Assembly (NCBI GenBank): GCA_028720145.1
Contig: JAQYLJ010000015.1
Location: 1-34,239, forward strand
Length of the DNA: 34,239 bases
Origin: Clostridia bacterium
GTDB taxonomy: Bacteria > Bacillota > Clostridia > Oscillospirales > CAG-272
Direction of reading: 5' to 3'
The notes beneath the pieces were generated by a model. The model saw only the letters and a program-made list of their open reading frames with translations, was not told the DNA's origin and did no database searches. Positions 1 through 8,586 of this stretch are shown here, piece by piece (positions within the stretch are counted from its first letter, which is position 1; each line of letters begins with the position of its first letter). A program made the translations under genes and the position numbers.

Positions 1-20
1 CCTTGTGTTATACAAATAAT

Positions 21-50
21 TTGCACCTTCGCGTGAAAACGAAGGTGCAA
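21..50. terminator. Perfect 11-bp hairpin, possible terminator
   Basis: The arms TTGCACCTTCG and CGAAGGTGCAA are perfect complements around an 8-nt loop. On the plus strand the stem is followed by ATTTTGCACTTTTT, so it could end a plus-strand transcript entering from outside the window. On the minus strand it would be a third hairpin downstream of the tRNA. The gene it serves cannot be seen. Confidence 0.5.
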
Positions 51-116
51 ATTTTGCACTTTTTATAGCGAGAAGTGGTGCAAAAATCTCCACACGTGGT
101 CAAACATGTGGTCAAA

Positions 117-167
117 AGCGAAAAATGGGCTTGTTCAAACCTCAAAGCAGGGAAGAACAAGCCCATT
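117..167 (-). terminator. Second hairpin terminator downstream of tRNA-Pro
   Basis: A perfect 13-bp inverted repeat (AATGGGCTTGTTC / GAACAAGCCCATT, 124-136 and 155-167) is followed on the minus strand by a run read as TTTTTCGCTTTT. It lies about 80 nt downstream of the tRNA end and behind the first tRNA terminator, so it acts as a backup or ends a different minus-strand transcript. Confidence 0.6.
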
Positions 168-210
168 CGATTTATCAAGAAAACGCGAGATTTCGCGAGG
201 ATTTGCAAGG

Positions 211-246
211 AAATAAAATCGGAGATCCAATTGAACCTCCGATTTT
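211..246 (-). terminator. Intrinsic terminator of tRNA-Pro
   Basis: The 10-bp stem AAAATCGGAG / CTCCGATTTT (215-224 and 237-246) begins at the encoded CCA end of the tRNA. On the minus strand it is followed by a T-rich tract (TTTTATTT). The position directly at the tRNA 3' end is typical for a single-gene tRNA transcript. Confidence 0.75.
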
Positions 247-321
247 GGTCTGAGTGACTGGACTTGAACCAGCGGCCTCTACCACCCCAAGGTAGCGCGC
301 TACCAACTGCGCCACACCCAG
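246..321 (-). tRNA. tRNA-Pro, anticodon GGG
   Basis: The reverse complement folds as a complete cloverleaf. The acceptor stem CTGGGTG pairs with CACTCAG (one G-T pair). The D-arm is GCGC...GCGC, and the anticodon stem CTACC/GGTAG encloses the loop TTGGGGT, giving anticodon GGG. The T-arm is GCTGG TTCAAGT CCAGT, followed by discriminator A and an encoded CCA. It reads proline codons of the CCC/CCT box. It has its own consensus promoter just upstream and a hairpin terminator at its 3' end, so it is transcribed alone. Confidence 0.95.
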
Positions 322-361
322 ATACGCACGCGCAAACGGTTTCCCCGTTTCGTGCTTTGCT

Positions 362-390
362 ATTATAGCACCGCGCGCGGGGTTTGTCAA
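362..390 (-). promoter_or_regulatory. Promoter of tRNA-Pro
   Basis: On the minus strand TTGACA (385-390) and TATAAT (362-367) are separated by exactly 17 nt, a perfect sigma-A consensus. The start site would fall about 35 nt before the mature tRNA 5' end. Confidence 0.85.
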
Positions 391-1045
391 GAGAAAATGC
401 GAAGTTCATTGAGGGAAGTTTGTTTGTCGGAAGAAATGGAGAAATTCGGAGAAAAAGCAATATGGCGTACGAGTTCGGAATACGGAGAGAGCGTCAGGAG
501 AACGGAAGAACGCGAAAGAGGGCGCGTGAGCGCGGAATACGGAGATAAAGCCGGAAAAACGGGGAAAATGCGAGAGCATCGGGAAATTGTACGGGAGTGC
601 ACATGGAAATTCATGCGGGAGAAAACAAGAAGTGCGAGGTGAAGACGAGAGAAAAAAACGAGGGAAAAAACGAAGGAAAAAACGAAGGAAAAAACAAGGG
701 AGAGGATGAGTGAAAAAATGAGGAAGAAGAGTAAAGGGAAGCCGAGGCGCATAGTGGAGGTTCAAGAGACGGTGGCAGCGTACGGAAGGGATACGCGAGA
801 GCATGGGAGAACGAATCAAAGCGGGAGGAGCGACAGAAGAGTATGCGAAGGAGAGCTGCCGGAGAGCAGGACGGACAAAAATGATACTTAGCACTCAAAG
901 ATGTGGGACTTTTTGTGTGGAGCGCAGCGGGAGAGCGGGGGAGGGGAAAGAGAGAGCGGGAGGGTGAATAAAAGTAAACTTTCTGTGAACGAAAACGAAA
1001 AGGCACAGGAAAACTAGTGGCTTTGAAAGGGGCGGATATCTTGTC
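391..1045. other. Gene-free purine-rich stretch
   Basis: This stretch of about 650 bp is overwhelmingly A and G on the plus strand. The tracked ORFs here are low-complexity: Arg/Glu/Lys-rich on the plus strand, Phe/Ser/Leu-rich on the minus strand. None has a well-placed ribosome binding site or a recognisable domain. Short direct repeats occur, for example CGGAATACGGAGA near 477 and 535, and GCGAGAGCAT near 570 and 796. I see no gene here. A decayed coding region or a structural spacer are both possible. Confidence 0.6.
651..722. repeat. Decaying 12-bp tandem repeat (GGAAAAAACGAA)
   Basis: About six consecutive 12-bp units are visible. Two are identical (663-674 and 675-686) and the flanking ones have drifted (GAAAAAAACGAG, GGAAAAAACAAG, GGAGAGGATGAG, TGAAAAAATGAG). 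Because the unit is a multiple of three, it produces in-frame four-residue repeats in overlapping minus-strand ORFs, which explains their length without implying coding. Confidence 0.8.
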
Positions 1046-1060
1046 ATGGAAACGATTCCA
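1046..1060 (+). promoter_or_regulatory. LacI-family / cre-like operator
   Basis: ATGGAAACGATTCCA fits the Gram-positive cre consensus WTGNAANCGNWNNCW at every position. It has the near-palindromic, CG-centred form typical of LacI-family operators. It ends 8 nt before the -35 box of the operon promoter. Its core differs by one base from the perfect palindrome at 4849-4862. It could bind CcpA, the LacI protein encoded at 8587, or both. Confidence 0.65.
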
Positions 1061-1068
1061 AAAATCCC

Positions 1069-1097
1069 TTGACAACCGCGAAAGGGTATTGTATGAT
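1069..1097 (+). promoter_or_regulatory. Main promoter of the fructan locus
   Basis: TTGACA (1069-1074) and TATGAT (1092-1097) are spaced by 17 nt. The start codon at 1135 lies about 30 nt after the expected start site. The TTG used by the ORF track as a start at 1069 is the -35 box itself, so it cannot be the translation start of this transcript. Confidence 0.85.
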
Positions 1098-1134
1098 GGC
1101 AATAGAATTCGTCTTTTTTCACAAGGAGAGAGCC

Positions 1135-2562
1135 ATGGCTGAGTTGTCTTTGCGTCATATTTACAAAGTCTATCCCGGGAAAGCGGGAGCAAAAGCGAAA
1201 TCCGCAAAGAAGGGCGAAGAGAAAGACACCGACACCCGTCACGGGGACTATACCGCAGTGCGGGATTTCAATATGGAAATTTCGGACGGTGAATTTATCG
1301 TATTTGTCGGTCCTTCCGGCTGCGGGAAGTCGACGACGCTCCGCATGATAGCGGGACTCGAACAGATTTCCGCGGGGGAGCTCTACATCGACGGTCGCCT
1401 GATGAACAATGTCGAGCCGAAAGACCGAGATATCGCGATGGTCTTCCAAAGCTACGCGCTCTATCCGCACATGACCGCCTATCAGAACATAGCGTTCGGT
1501 CTTAAAATGCGGCGGGTCCCCGTACCGAAAACCGACAACGAGGGGAACCCCATCTATGCGATTGACAAACGCAAGATCCGTGATATTAAAAGAAAACTGC
1601 GGGATCTGAACGCCGAAATCGCCCATACCGAAGAGGGCGAGTATTCCGCAAGTCTCCTCGACCAAAAAACCACTTTGGAAGCGGAACTTGAACACTATCA
1701 AACGACCCCGGTTCCGGCGTATCGGTATCAGCATCTTTCGGCGGCGGAAATCGACGATAAAGTCAAGCGCGCCGCGATGATTCTCGGCATCGAGGAACTC
1801 CTCGACAGCAAACCCGCAGAAATGTCGGGCGGGCAGAGACAGCGTATCGCCCTCGGGCGCGCCATCGTGCGGCAGCCGAAGGTGATGCTCCTCGACGAGC
1901 CGCTCTCCAACCTGGACGCGAAACTGCGTACTGCCATGCGCGCCGAGATCGTCAAAATCCATCAGCGTCTGGGAACCACTTTCATTTATGTCACACACGA
2001 CCAAGTGGAAGCCATGACGATGGGCACACGCATCGTGGTCATGAAACTGGGGGTCATCCAACAGATCGACACCCCGACCAACCTGTTCGATTATCCGGTC
2101 AATAAGTTCGTCGCCGGCTTCATCGGTACGCCGCAGATGAACTTCTTCGATGTAACCGTTCGTCGCGTTGGGGACAAGCTGGAAACGGTATTCCCGGGTG
2201 GCAGTGAAATGCAGTTTGACCTCAAAAAGATGCGTACCATTGACCCGTCGTACTTAGACGGCGAAGCGCACGAAGTGACGCTCGGCATCCGCGCGGAGAA
2301 TATGCGGGTGGTGTCCAAGGGCGGCATTCCCGCCACGCTGTCCCTCAAAGAGGTGCTCGGCAACACCACGCAACTGTTCTTCCGTCTGACGGACGACGGT
2401 GAAGATTCTATCCTCTGCGTCTCGGAGCGCAATGACCTGCGACCGGGAGAAGGGCTGCGCGTGGCGTTCAGTGAAGCGCACATTCATCTCTTTGACAGCG
2501 AAACCGAATGTGCCCTCATGGAGCGCACCATAGGGAACCCTGTCGACGGGGACGCACAATGA
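1135..2562 (+). CDS. Sugar ABC transporter ATP-binding protein (MsmX/UgpC type) with large insertions
   Basis: This is a 475-aa nucleotide-binding subunit that energises carbohydrate uptake, presumably with the permeases at 11082 and 12115. Walker [10 protein letters not shown] is at about 59-67, Q-loop Gln near 105, signature SGGQR near 231-235, Walker B VMLLDEP near 250-256, H-loop His near 288, followed by a C-terminal regulatory (TOBE/MalK-like) region. The ATG at 1135 follows AAGGAG by a normal distance and is preferred over the tracked 1069. Typical family members are about 365-375 aa. The excess comes from a Lys/Glu-rich insertion of roughly 20 aa before the first catalytic strands (about 16-37) and one of about 70 aa (about 131-200) between Q-loop and signature, in the helical domain that touches the permease. 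All catalytic motifs are intact. The next gene overlaps by ATGA. Confidence 0.93.
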   Translation: MAELSLRHIYKVYPGKAGAKAKSAKKGEEKDTDTRHGDYTAVRDFNMEISDGEFIVFVGPSGCGKSTTLRMIAGLEQISAGELYIDGRLMNNVEPKDRDIAMVFQSYALYPHMTAYQNIAFGLKMRRVPVPKTDNEGNPIYAIDKRKIRDIKRKLRDLNAEIAHTEEGEYSASLLDQKTTLEAELEHYQTTPVPAYRYQHLSAAEIDDKVKRAAMILGIEELLDSKPAEMSGGQRQRIALGRAIVRQPKVMLLDEPLSNLDAKLRTAMRAEIVKIHQRLGTTFIYVTHDQVEAMTMGTRIVVMKLGVIQQIDTPTNLFDYPVNKFVAGFIGTPQMNFFDVTVRRVGDKLETVFPGGSEMQFDLKKMRTIDPSYLDGEAHEVTLGIRAENMRVVSKGGIPATLSLKEVLGNTTQLFFRLTDDGEDSILCVSERNDLRPGEGLRVAFSEAHIHLFDSETECALMERTIGNPVDGDAQ

Positions 2563-3881
2563 CCGCCGTACGCAAATGGCTCTCCTGCTTCGGACTCGGG
2601 TTCTGGTCGGGAGAGAAAACCAAAGATGCGGGACGGCGCGGATACGGAAACCTGTTCTTCTCTTTCCTCTTGGCACTGGTGATTCTGGTCATCGGGGTAT
2701 TCGCGGCAGACCTCGTCCCGTTCCGCACCCATTACCGTAACGCGGAAGCGTATCGCGCTTTTGTCGCCGACGCGCTGACCCCCACGGATGAGAACTCGCC
2801 GGTGCTCACCCTCTCGGCGGGGCGTCTCTCCGCCACATGGGCGGACGGTGAAACCGCGCTCATCGACACCGTGGCAAACTCCGCACAGGCGGAACGCTAC
2901 GGGAAAAACGGTTACCATCTGGTGATTGATACCCGTCCCGCGGACGCGCTCGATGATTTCGAGGCGTATTACCTCGCGAACGACGACACGAATCAAGAAA
3001 TCTCTTGCGACGAGTACGAGACTCTCTCGGAAGTCGCACGGCGCAATTTTGATTTCAAAATCCGCTATACCGGACGGGAACTGATCCTGACCGATGAACG
3101 CGTCTCGGAATACGAGAGCTACCTCGCGGGGCAGGAAAGTTCTGCGACCGCGCTCGATGAGATCCGCGCCGCGCGGGAGACCGACGGACCCGAGACCTAC
3201 CGTCGGAAAGTATATACCCTGTATGTCAAGACCCGTTACCCCTCGATGAAAAGCTATGAGACAAGCTCGGAAGTGCCGTTGCTTCGTAATTATTATATGT
3301 ACGATTATGTCAACTCCGGGCGGGTGACGCGCTATCTGTTTGTGTTCTGTGACGCCATGCTCGGCGCGTTTGAAACCGACGGCGGGCACGAAGCGACTTT
3401 CTACGGCTTCTATCCCGAGGGCGAGGGTGTCGTGATTCCCGGGGACGCGGCACCTGCCGACGCGCGGGTCGCGGCGGTGGATTTCGTGGAAGACTGTTTC
3501 TACGCGGCGACCCCGTTTTACCTCTATCTTTGGGTCACCGGATTCATGCAGTTGCTCCTGTATCTCATTCTTCTGCCGCTCGTGGTCGGACTGCTCTTGT
3601 TCTGCCTGATTCGCCTCACGAAGATTGACTCCACTCGCCGCTTCGGCGTTTGCCTGCGGCAAAGCGGGATTTGGCTGTGGCAGGCGGCGTTCCTCACGGG
3701 AATCGCGGTGTTTGCCCTCGGCTTCGCCGTCCAAAGACGGCTCCTGCAACCCCTGACCCTTCTCATCTATTTCTGCGTGCTGCTCGTGCGCGTGGGTGTG
3801 CAACTTCTCTTTGAGAAAAAGCACCCCGCGCCACCCCCGCATGACGCATCTGCAAGACTAATCACTTCCGAAGAGGACTGA
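2559..3881 (+). CDS. Polytopic membrane protein with large extracytoplasmic domain, unknown function
   Basis: The protein has 440 aa. The start ATG overlaps the stop of the ATPase gene (ATGA), indicating translational coupling, and is chosen over the tracked 2508. One hydrophobic helix lies near 31-52, followed by a polar domain of about 260 aa and three hydrophobic helices near 318-345, 372-392 and 398-420. The C-terminal tail is charged. I recognise no catalytic motif. The layout (single N-terminal helix, external domain, C-terminal helix cluster) resembles DUF1189/YvdJ-type proteins found beside maltodextrin transporters, but this is a topological comparison only. Coupling to the transporter ATPase suggests an accessory role in uptake or sensing. 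Confidence 0.75.
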   Translation: MTAVRKWLSCFGLGFWSGEKTKDAGRRGYGNLFFSFLLALVILVIGVFAADLVPFRTHYRNAEAYRAFVADALTPTDENSPVLTLSAGRLSATWADGETALIDTVANSAQAERYGKNGYHLVIDTRPADALDDFEAYYLANDDTNQEISCDEYETLSEVARRNFDFKIRYTGRELILTDERVSEYESYLAGQESSATALDEIRAARETDGPETYRRKVYTLYVKTRYPSMKSYETSSEVPLLRNYYMYDYVNSGRVTRYLFVFCDAMLGAFETDGGHEATFYGFYPEGEGVVIPGDAAPADARVAAVDFVEDCFYAATPFYLYLWVTGFMQLLLYLILLPLVVGLLLFCLIRLTKIDSTRRFGVCLRQSGIWLWQAAFLTGIAVFALGFAVQRRLLQPLTLLIYFCVLLVRVGVQLLFEKKHPAPPPHDASARLITSEED

Positions 3882-3885
3882 AACT

Positions 3886-4797
3886 ATGATACTGTGTGTC
3901 GGCGAGATACTCGCGGATATGATCGGCTCCGAGCGAGACGGTAACTTCTATTATGAACGAAAGGCGGGAGGCGCGCCCTTCAATGTGGCATGTGCCGCAC
4001 AGCGGTTCGGCGCGGAGGTCGCGTTCGTCGGCTGTGTCGGAGACGACCTGATCGGTGCGTTCTTAAAACAGTTTGCCGAGGACCGCGGGTTCTCCCATAC
4101 CGAGATTGCAACAGACCCCGCGCGGAATACCACGCTCGCCTTTGTTGAACTGGACGAGCACGGCGACCGTTCCTTCTGCTTCTATCGCCACGGCACCGCC
4201 GACTACCATCTGCCGTCTGTCCCCGACGCATATCTCAGACGGGCGACGCTGGTGCATATCGGCTCGCTGATGCTCTCGACGGAAGAGGGGCGCGCCTACG
4301 CGCTTCTGCTCGCCGACCGCGCACACCGCGCGGGGATCCCGGTGAGTTTCGATGTCAATTTCCGCACCGATATCTTCCGCGACAAAGACGCCGCCCTCGC
4401 CGTCTATCGGCAAATGTTCGAAAAAGCGGATATCGTGAAGTTCTCCGAAGACGAAGTGGAGATGTTCACCGAGGATTATATTCGGGATCGGCTCAAAGAG
4501 AAACTCGTGTTCGTCACACTCGGAAAGCACGGGGCGGAATGGCGTTACCACGGCAAAACCCATCGTCTCCCCGCGCTCGACCTCAAACCCGTGGACACAA
4601 CGGGGGCGGGCGACGCTTTCTATGCAGGCGTGCTGTCGCGGCTGGACGGCAAGCGGACGGACGATTTGAGCGACGCGCAACTCGACGAAGCCCTGAAATG
4701 GGGGAATGTCGCCGGTTCGCTCAACACCTTGGGGCACGGAGCGATCGACTGCCTGCCGACGCAGGAAGAAATCCTCCGCGCACTCGAAACCTACTGA
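3886..4797 (+). CDS. scrK: Fructokinase (PfkB/ribokinase family)
   Basis: A cytosolic kinase of 303 aa that most likely phosphorylates fructose released by the GH32 enzymes. The N-terminus has the substrate-binding KAGGAPFNVA region typical of fructokinases. The PfkB signature DTTGAGDAFYAG lies at about 237-248, with the catalytic Asp at 243 and the GAGD anion hole. The length is normal for the family. It starts 4 nt after the preceding stop, with GAAGAGG as ribosome binding site. Fructose specificity is inferred from the family resemblance and from the GH32-rich neighbourhood. A related sugar kinase cannot be fully excluded. Confidence 0.88.
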   Translation: MILCVGEILADMIGSERDGNFYYERKAGGAPFNVACAAQRFGAEVAFVGCVGDDLIGAFLKQFAEDRGFSHTEIATDPARNTTLAFVELDEHGDRSFCFYRHGTADYHLPSVPDAYLRRATLVHIGSLMLSTEEGRAYALLLADRAHRAGIPVSFDVNFRTDIFRDKDAALAVYRQMFEKADIVKFSEDEVEMFTEDYIRDRLKEKLVFVTLGKHGAEWRYHGKTHRLPALDLKPVDTTGAGDAFYAGVLSRLDGKRTDDLSDAQLDEALKWGNVAGSLNTLGHGAIDCLPTQEEILRALETY

Positions 4798-4830
4798 TCG
4801 CAATTTCCCTAACCGCATAGTGAAACGGTC

Positions 4831-4847
4831 TTTCGGCATTGCCGAAA
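4831..4847. other. Short intercistronic hairpin
   Basis: TTTCGGC ATT GCCGAAA is a perfect 7-bp stem in the 100-nt gap between the fructokinase and the first GH32 gene, immediately before the palindromic operator. There is no T-run after it, so it looks more like an mRNA processing or stabilising structure than a full terminator. Confidence 0.4.
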
Positions 4848-4848
4848 T

Positions 4849-4862
4849 CGGAATCGATTCCG
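4849..4862. promoter_or_regulatory. Perfect palindrome, candidate LacI-type operator
   Basis: CGGAATCGATTCCG is a perfect 14-bp palindrome with a central CG dyad. Its core GGAATCGATTCC differs at one position from the site at 1046-1060. It lies 36 nt before the GH32 start codon. No convincing -35/-10 pair surrounds it, so it may act as an internal roadblock or auxiliary operator. Confidence 0.6.
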
Positions 4863-4897
4863 TACCGTGCATGGTCGTGAAAAGGAGACGATAACTT

Positions 4898-7800
4898 ATG
4901 AATATCGGTACCAAACCAATCAAACGCATCCTCCTTGGCGGGAGTTTTGTACTTGCCTGTCTGTTTCTTATCGTGATCTTAACGGGCGTATGCTTCGTTT
5001 GGGCAGAGAGCGGGGAGGTATCCATGCAGTCGGAGGGAGACGCGTTTTCTCTGACGGATACCGCCTATGACGCGGGAGAGGGCTTCGTTTTCAGCGCGGA
5101 TGTGAACTTCTCGGACGGAGACGGCTATGCCGCAGGGCTGGTATTCGGCGCGGCGGACGGCGCTCACTATTGGGTATTTAACATCGACCGGGAAGCCAAC
5201 CGCGTCAAACTCATGTACTTCGCCCCGAATGAAGGCGGCAATATGGCGGCGACGGTTCTGAAAGAAACCTACTTCATCGGGACCGACACCATGACGGCGG
5301 CGGATACCGCCCTTGTGGCGCCCAAAGTCAGAACGGTCTCTTCGGTACAGCTGAAAGTGATTCTGACCCCCGATACCGAGACGGGCGCGGTGTACGGTGA
5401 GTTTTACGCCGACGGCATCCGTCGCTTCCGCACTACCTATGAGGACGACGATGTCATTGACTTAAACAACCTCGCAGCGGGCGTCACCTACGAGGGCGGC
5501 AACCTCGGGTACAATACCTACCGCTCCCGCGTGACCTTCTCGGATGTGACGGTCGGAAAGAGCGACTATGCGTATTATACCGAAATGTACCGTCAGCAGT
5601 ACCATTTCTCCCAGTTCGCCCATTGGAACAATGACCCGAACGGACTCGTGTACTACGACGGCTGGTATCACCTGTATTATCAGCATCATCCTTACAGCAA
5701 CTATTGGAGCGATATGTATTGGGGTCACGCCCGCAGTCGGGATCTGACCCATTGGGAACTGCTCCCGATCTGCCTTTTCCCGAATACGGGGAACGAGGGA
5801 CTCGGAGAGGGAGACGGATATGCGTGGTCCGGCTCCGCGATGGTGTACCGTCCCGGGATGTCTGCGGATATTGACGCGCAGAATTGGTTCCCGACAGGGG
5901 AGGGCACAGGACTGATTGCCTTCTATACCCGTGACGGGGCACATCAGGATCAAGTCATCATGACCTCGGACGACGGAGGGTTCTCTTGGACGCGCCGCCG
6001 CCTGATAGCCCAATCGGTCGCGACCGCCGTCGACGGCATCACGGGAAAGACCGATTGCCGCGACCCGAAAGTATTCCCCGTCGAAACCGACGGAGAGGGG
6101 AACACCACCCTGTGGGGCATGGCGCTCACCGGTATGGCGACCAACCGCGTCTGGTTTCTCAAATCCTCGAACCTGCTCGACTGGTCCTACGCAGGCGGAT
6201 TTGCGATGACGAGGCCCGAGTGTCCCGATGTCGTCCGTCTCGACCTCGACGGCACCCCCTACACCGTCATGACCTTCTCGGGGAGAAGATATCTCGTCGG
6301 GCAAATGCAATATGACAGCGGATCCGGCGAGATTCGGTTCCTCGATCGGAGCGGAGAAGTGGTGCGGGACGCGAGCGACCTCACGCAGGTGATGGACTAC
6401 GGTCCCGATTCCTACGCAACACAGACCTTCTATATTGACGATCCTTCCGGTGAGTTTTACGGACAGACTCTCTCCATCAGCTGGTTCAGCGGCGTGCCGA
6501 ACGCCCCCGCCTCGATCGAGAGCGGCGCCCTCGCGGCGGCGCGCGGCAGATGGAACGGGAGCGGCATGACCATTCCCGTCCGCTGGGGTCTTACCTCGGA
6601 AGGAGAGAAGATTCTTCTCACCGAGACCCCGATCGTATCCGATGCGAGCGGCTTTGCGTCTCTCAAGACCGAATTGCTCCACACGCAGAACGTGTCTCTG
6701 AACGCTTCTTCCGGCAACCTGTTGCAGGAAGTGAACGGGCGCTGTCTCGAACTCGCCCTCACGCTGAAAAACCCCGCGAGTGTCCCCGTCAGTATTCGTC
6801 TGAACCAAAGCGAGGACGAGTACATGGAAATCGGCTGGAACGCCGAAGAGGGGTACTATGTCGACCGCTCCCACGCGGGGGATGCGGGTCTCGGGCTCGG
6901 GAATTACGCGGTGCGGTACACGACCGGACCCGTTGCAAGTACGACCCAGTCCTTCTACATTCTCTCCGACCAAGGGGGGATGGAAATCTTCTGTGAGGAC
7001 TTCACGCGTCCTTTCTACCTGTTGACCTTCTCTTCGCCTTACGCGACGGGCGCTTCTCTTTCGGTCGGCGGCGATGTGACCGTCAACGATTTGACAGTGA
7101 ACGCCATCGGGACCGTCTGGCGTACCGCGGGCGAGACCGAGGAAACGGTGCTCTATCTGGAATCCACCGATATTCGTCTCGATACCTCGCTCACCCCCTC
7201 GAAAGAAATCTTCGCGTACGCCACCTCGGGCGGGGACTTCACCTGGGAGATCCTCTCGGGTGAGGACTTCATCACCCTGACCCCGACCGCGCACGGCGCC
7301 ATGATTGCCTCCAAACAGGCGGGGAACGCCGTCGTCCGCGTCACCTCGGGGAACGCGAGCCGCGAGATTCAGGTCGCGGTGACCGCGGGACAAATCGAGA
7401 GCGATCTCCCGTTCTCGTCAGACGGCAAATACAGCGGGGAATGGTACTTTACTGCCGACGGTCTTGTCGGATACCGCCCCGCGGGTGACGGATTCTTACT
7501 GTCGAGCCAAAGCGGCGGGGACTTCACCTATACCGCTTCGCTCGATTTGGGCGACGGAGCTGCGGCGGCACTGGTATTCCGCGCACAGGCGGATATGAGC
7601 GACTATTTGATTGCCAACTACGACCGCAACGCCGGCGTGGTGAAACTGTGGTCGCCCCGCGGGGAGATTGCCCGTGCTTCGTTCACGGTGTCCGACCCTG
7701 CGCACCTGACCCTGAAAGTAAGAGCGGAGGGCAGAACCGTCACGGTGAGCGTGAATGGAGAGACCGTTATCCAAGCGACCCTGGGTGAAAATGAACCGAC

Positions 7801-8572
7801 CGAGGGGCTCTTCGGACTGAATGTCTGCGCGACCCGCGCGGTGTTCCGCTCGGTCACCCTGTTCCGCGAAAGCTGGACCTACGTGGGCGGTAGTCTCGCG
7901 GTGGTGGGAGATGTCAGTCAGACGGTCTACGAACTCTATAACCGCACGCTCGGGAATACGAAAATCAGCCCGAATTTCTATACCTCCGACGGCAGAAATC
8001 TCGTCCTGTCCGAGCAGTATTTCGCGTGCCTGCCGGCAGGTGTCTATACCTTCTCCGCGAGAGGGACTCTCTCCCGCTTCGACTTCACGGTTACGGTGCC
8101 GGAGGGGACAAACGGGTTCATGCCGATAGAGGCGCTCGACCTCGAAGCGGGCAGTAACGCCGTCCTATTCCTCGGACGGTATGTCCCCGCGACCCTGACC
8201 TTGGACGGTGCATCCGTTACATACACTCTCCGTGACGGCACCCTGACGATTCCCGCGCGCTATCTTGCCGCAGGGGAACATACCCTCGTGCTCGATACCC
8301 ATACCGTCACGATTCGGGTGGCGGAAGAAAAAACCGTCAATTTGGATACCCCCAAGGAGACTGACAAGCCGGGAATGGACGAGCCCACAGGCAAGTGGCT
8401 GCCACTCATCATAGGCTGCTCGGTCGGCGGTGTCCTCGCGATTGCTGCCGCGGTCACGACCGTCATTCTGATAAAAAGAAAGAAACGGAAAAATCTCTCC
8501 GTGACAGATCTCCCGGAAACCCCCGATGGGGAAACCGGAGAGAACGCAGATACTCATCACTCTGAATCGTGA
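4898..8572 (+). CDS. Membrane-anchored modular GH32 fructan hydrolase
   Basis: The protein has 1224 aa. It has an N-terminal signal/anchor helix (about 10-36), then a concanavalin-like/CBM66-like domain (about 55-215), then the GH32 propeller. The nucleophile motif WNNDPNG is at 243-249 (Asp246), the RDP motif at 388-390, and the acid/base in an EC motif at Glu441. The GH32 C-terminal beta-sandwich follows, then an Ig-like segment (about 750-840), a second CBM66-like domain (about 845-1000), another beta-rich domain, a membrane helix from about 1167, and the basic tail KRKKRK. All three catalytic carboxylates are present, so it should cleave beta-fructosyl bonds in levan, inulin or sucrose outside the cell. 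The domain set recalls levanases such as SacC of Bacillus. AAGGAG precedes the ATG. The substrate is not decided by sequence alone. Confidence 0.92.
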   Translation: MNIGTKPIKRILLGGSFVLACLFLIVILTGVCFVWAESGEVSMQSEGDAFSLTDTAYDAGEGFVFSADVNFSDGDGYAAGLVFGAADGAHYWVFNIDREANRVKLMYFAPNEGGNMAATVLKETYFIGTDTMTAADTALVAPKVRTVSSVQLKVILTPDTETGAVYGEFYADGIRRFRTTYEDDDVIDLNNLAAGVTYEGGNLGYNTYRSRVTFSDVTVGKSDYAYYTEMYRQQYHFSQFAHWNNDPNGLVYYDGWYHLYYQHHPYSNYWSDMYWGHARSRDLTHWELLPICLFPNTGNEGLGEGDGYAWSGSAMVYRPGMSADIDAQNWFPTGEGTGLIAFYTRDGAHQDQVIMTSDDGGFSWTRRRLIAQSVATAVDGITGKTDCRDPKVFPVETDGEGNTTLWGMALTGMATNRVWFLKSSNLLDWSYAGGFAMTRPECPDVVRLDLDGTPYTVMTFSGRRYLVGQMQYDSGSGEIRFLDRSGEVVRDASDLTQVMDYGPDSYATQTFYIDDPSGEFYGQTLSISWFSGVPNAPASIESGALAAARGRWNGSGMTIPVRWGLTSEGEKILLTETPIVSDASGFASLKTELLHTQNVSLNASSGNLLQEVNGRCLELALTLKNPASVPVSIRLNQSEDEYMEIGWNAEEGYYVDRSHAGDAGLGLGNYAVRYTTGPVASTTQSFYILSDQGGMEIFCEDFTRPFYLLTFSSPYATGASLSVGGDVTVNDLTVNAIGTVWRTAGETEETVLYLESTDIRLDTSLTPSKEIFAYATSGGDFTWEILSGEDFITLTPTAHGAMIASKQAGNAVVRVTSGNASREIQVAVTAGQIESDLPFSSDGKYSGEWYFTADGLVGYRPAGDGFLLSSQSGGDFTYTASLDLGDGAAAALVFRAQADMSDYLIANYDRNAGVVKLWSPRGEIARASFTVSDPAHLTLKVRAEGRTVTVSVNGETVIQATLGENEPTEGLFGLNVCATRAVFRSVTLFRESWTYVGGSLAVVGDVSQTVYELYNRTLGNTKISPNFYTSDGRNLVLSEQYFACLPAGVYTFSARGTLSRFDFTVTVPEGTNGFMPIEALDLEAGSNAVLFLGRYVPATLTLDGASVTYTLRDGTLTIPARYLAAGEHTLVLDTHTVTIRVAEEKTVNLDTPKETDKPGMDEPTGKWLPLIIGCSVGGVLAIAAAVTTVILIKRKKRKNLSVTDLPETPDGETGENADTHHSES

Positions 8573-8586
8573 GGTGATAGCATACC

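Noticed and set aside
352-891. Plus-strand ORFs of 96 and 61 aa in the purine-rich stretch
   Set aside because: They are low-complexity Arg/Glu/Lys strings produced by base skew, lack a well-spaced ribosome binding site and show no domain.
387-1207. Minus-strand Phe/Ser/Leu-rich ORFs that look like membrane proteins
   Set aside because: They are the complement of the purine tract. The FFLR/SFVF repeats come from the 12-bp tandem repeat, and there is no ribosome binding site.
4831-4862. Terminator between the fructokinase and first GH32 genes
   Set aside because: The hairpin is short and has no T-run. The adjacent perfect palindrome is better explained as an operator.
5462-7393. 643-aa minus-strand ORF opposite the first GH32 gene
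   Set aside because: A shadow ORF caused by GC-rich codon usage of the real plus-strand gene, with His/Arg/Gly-rich composition and no motif.
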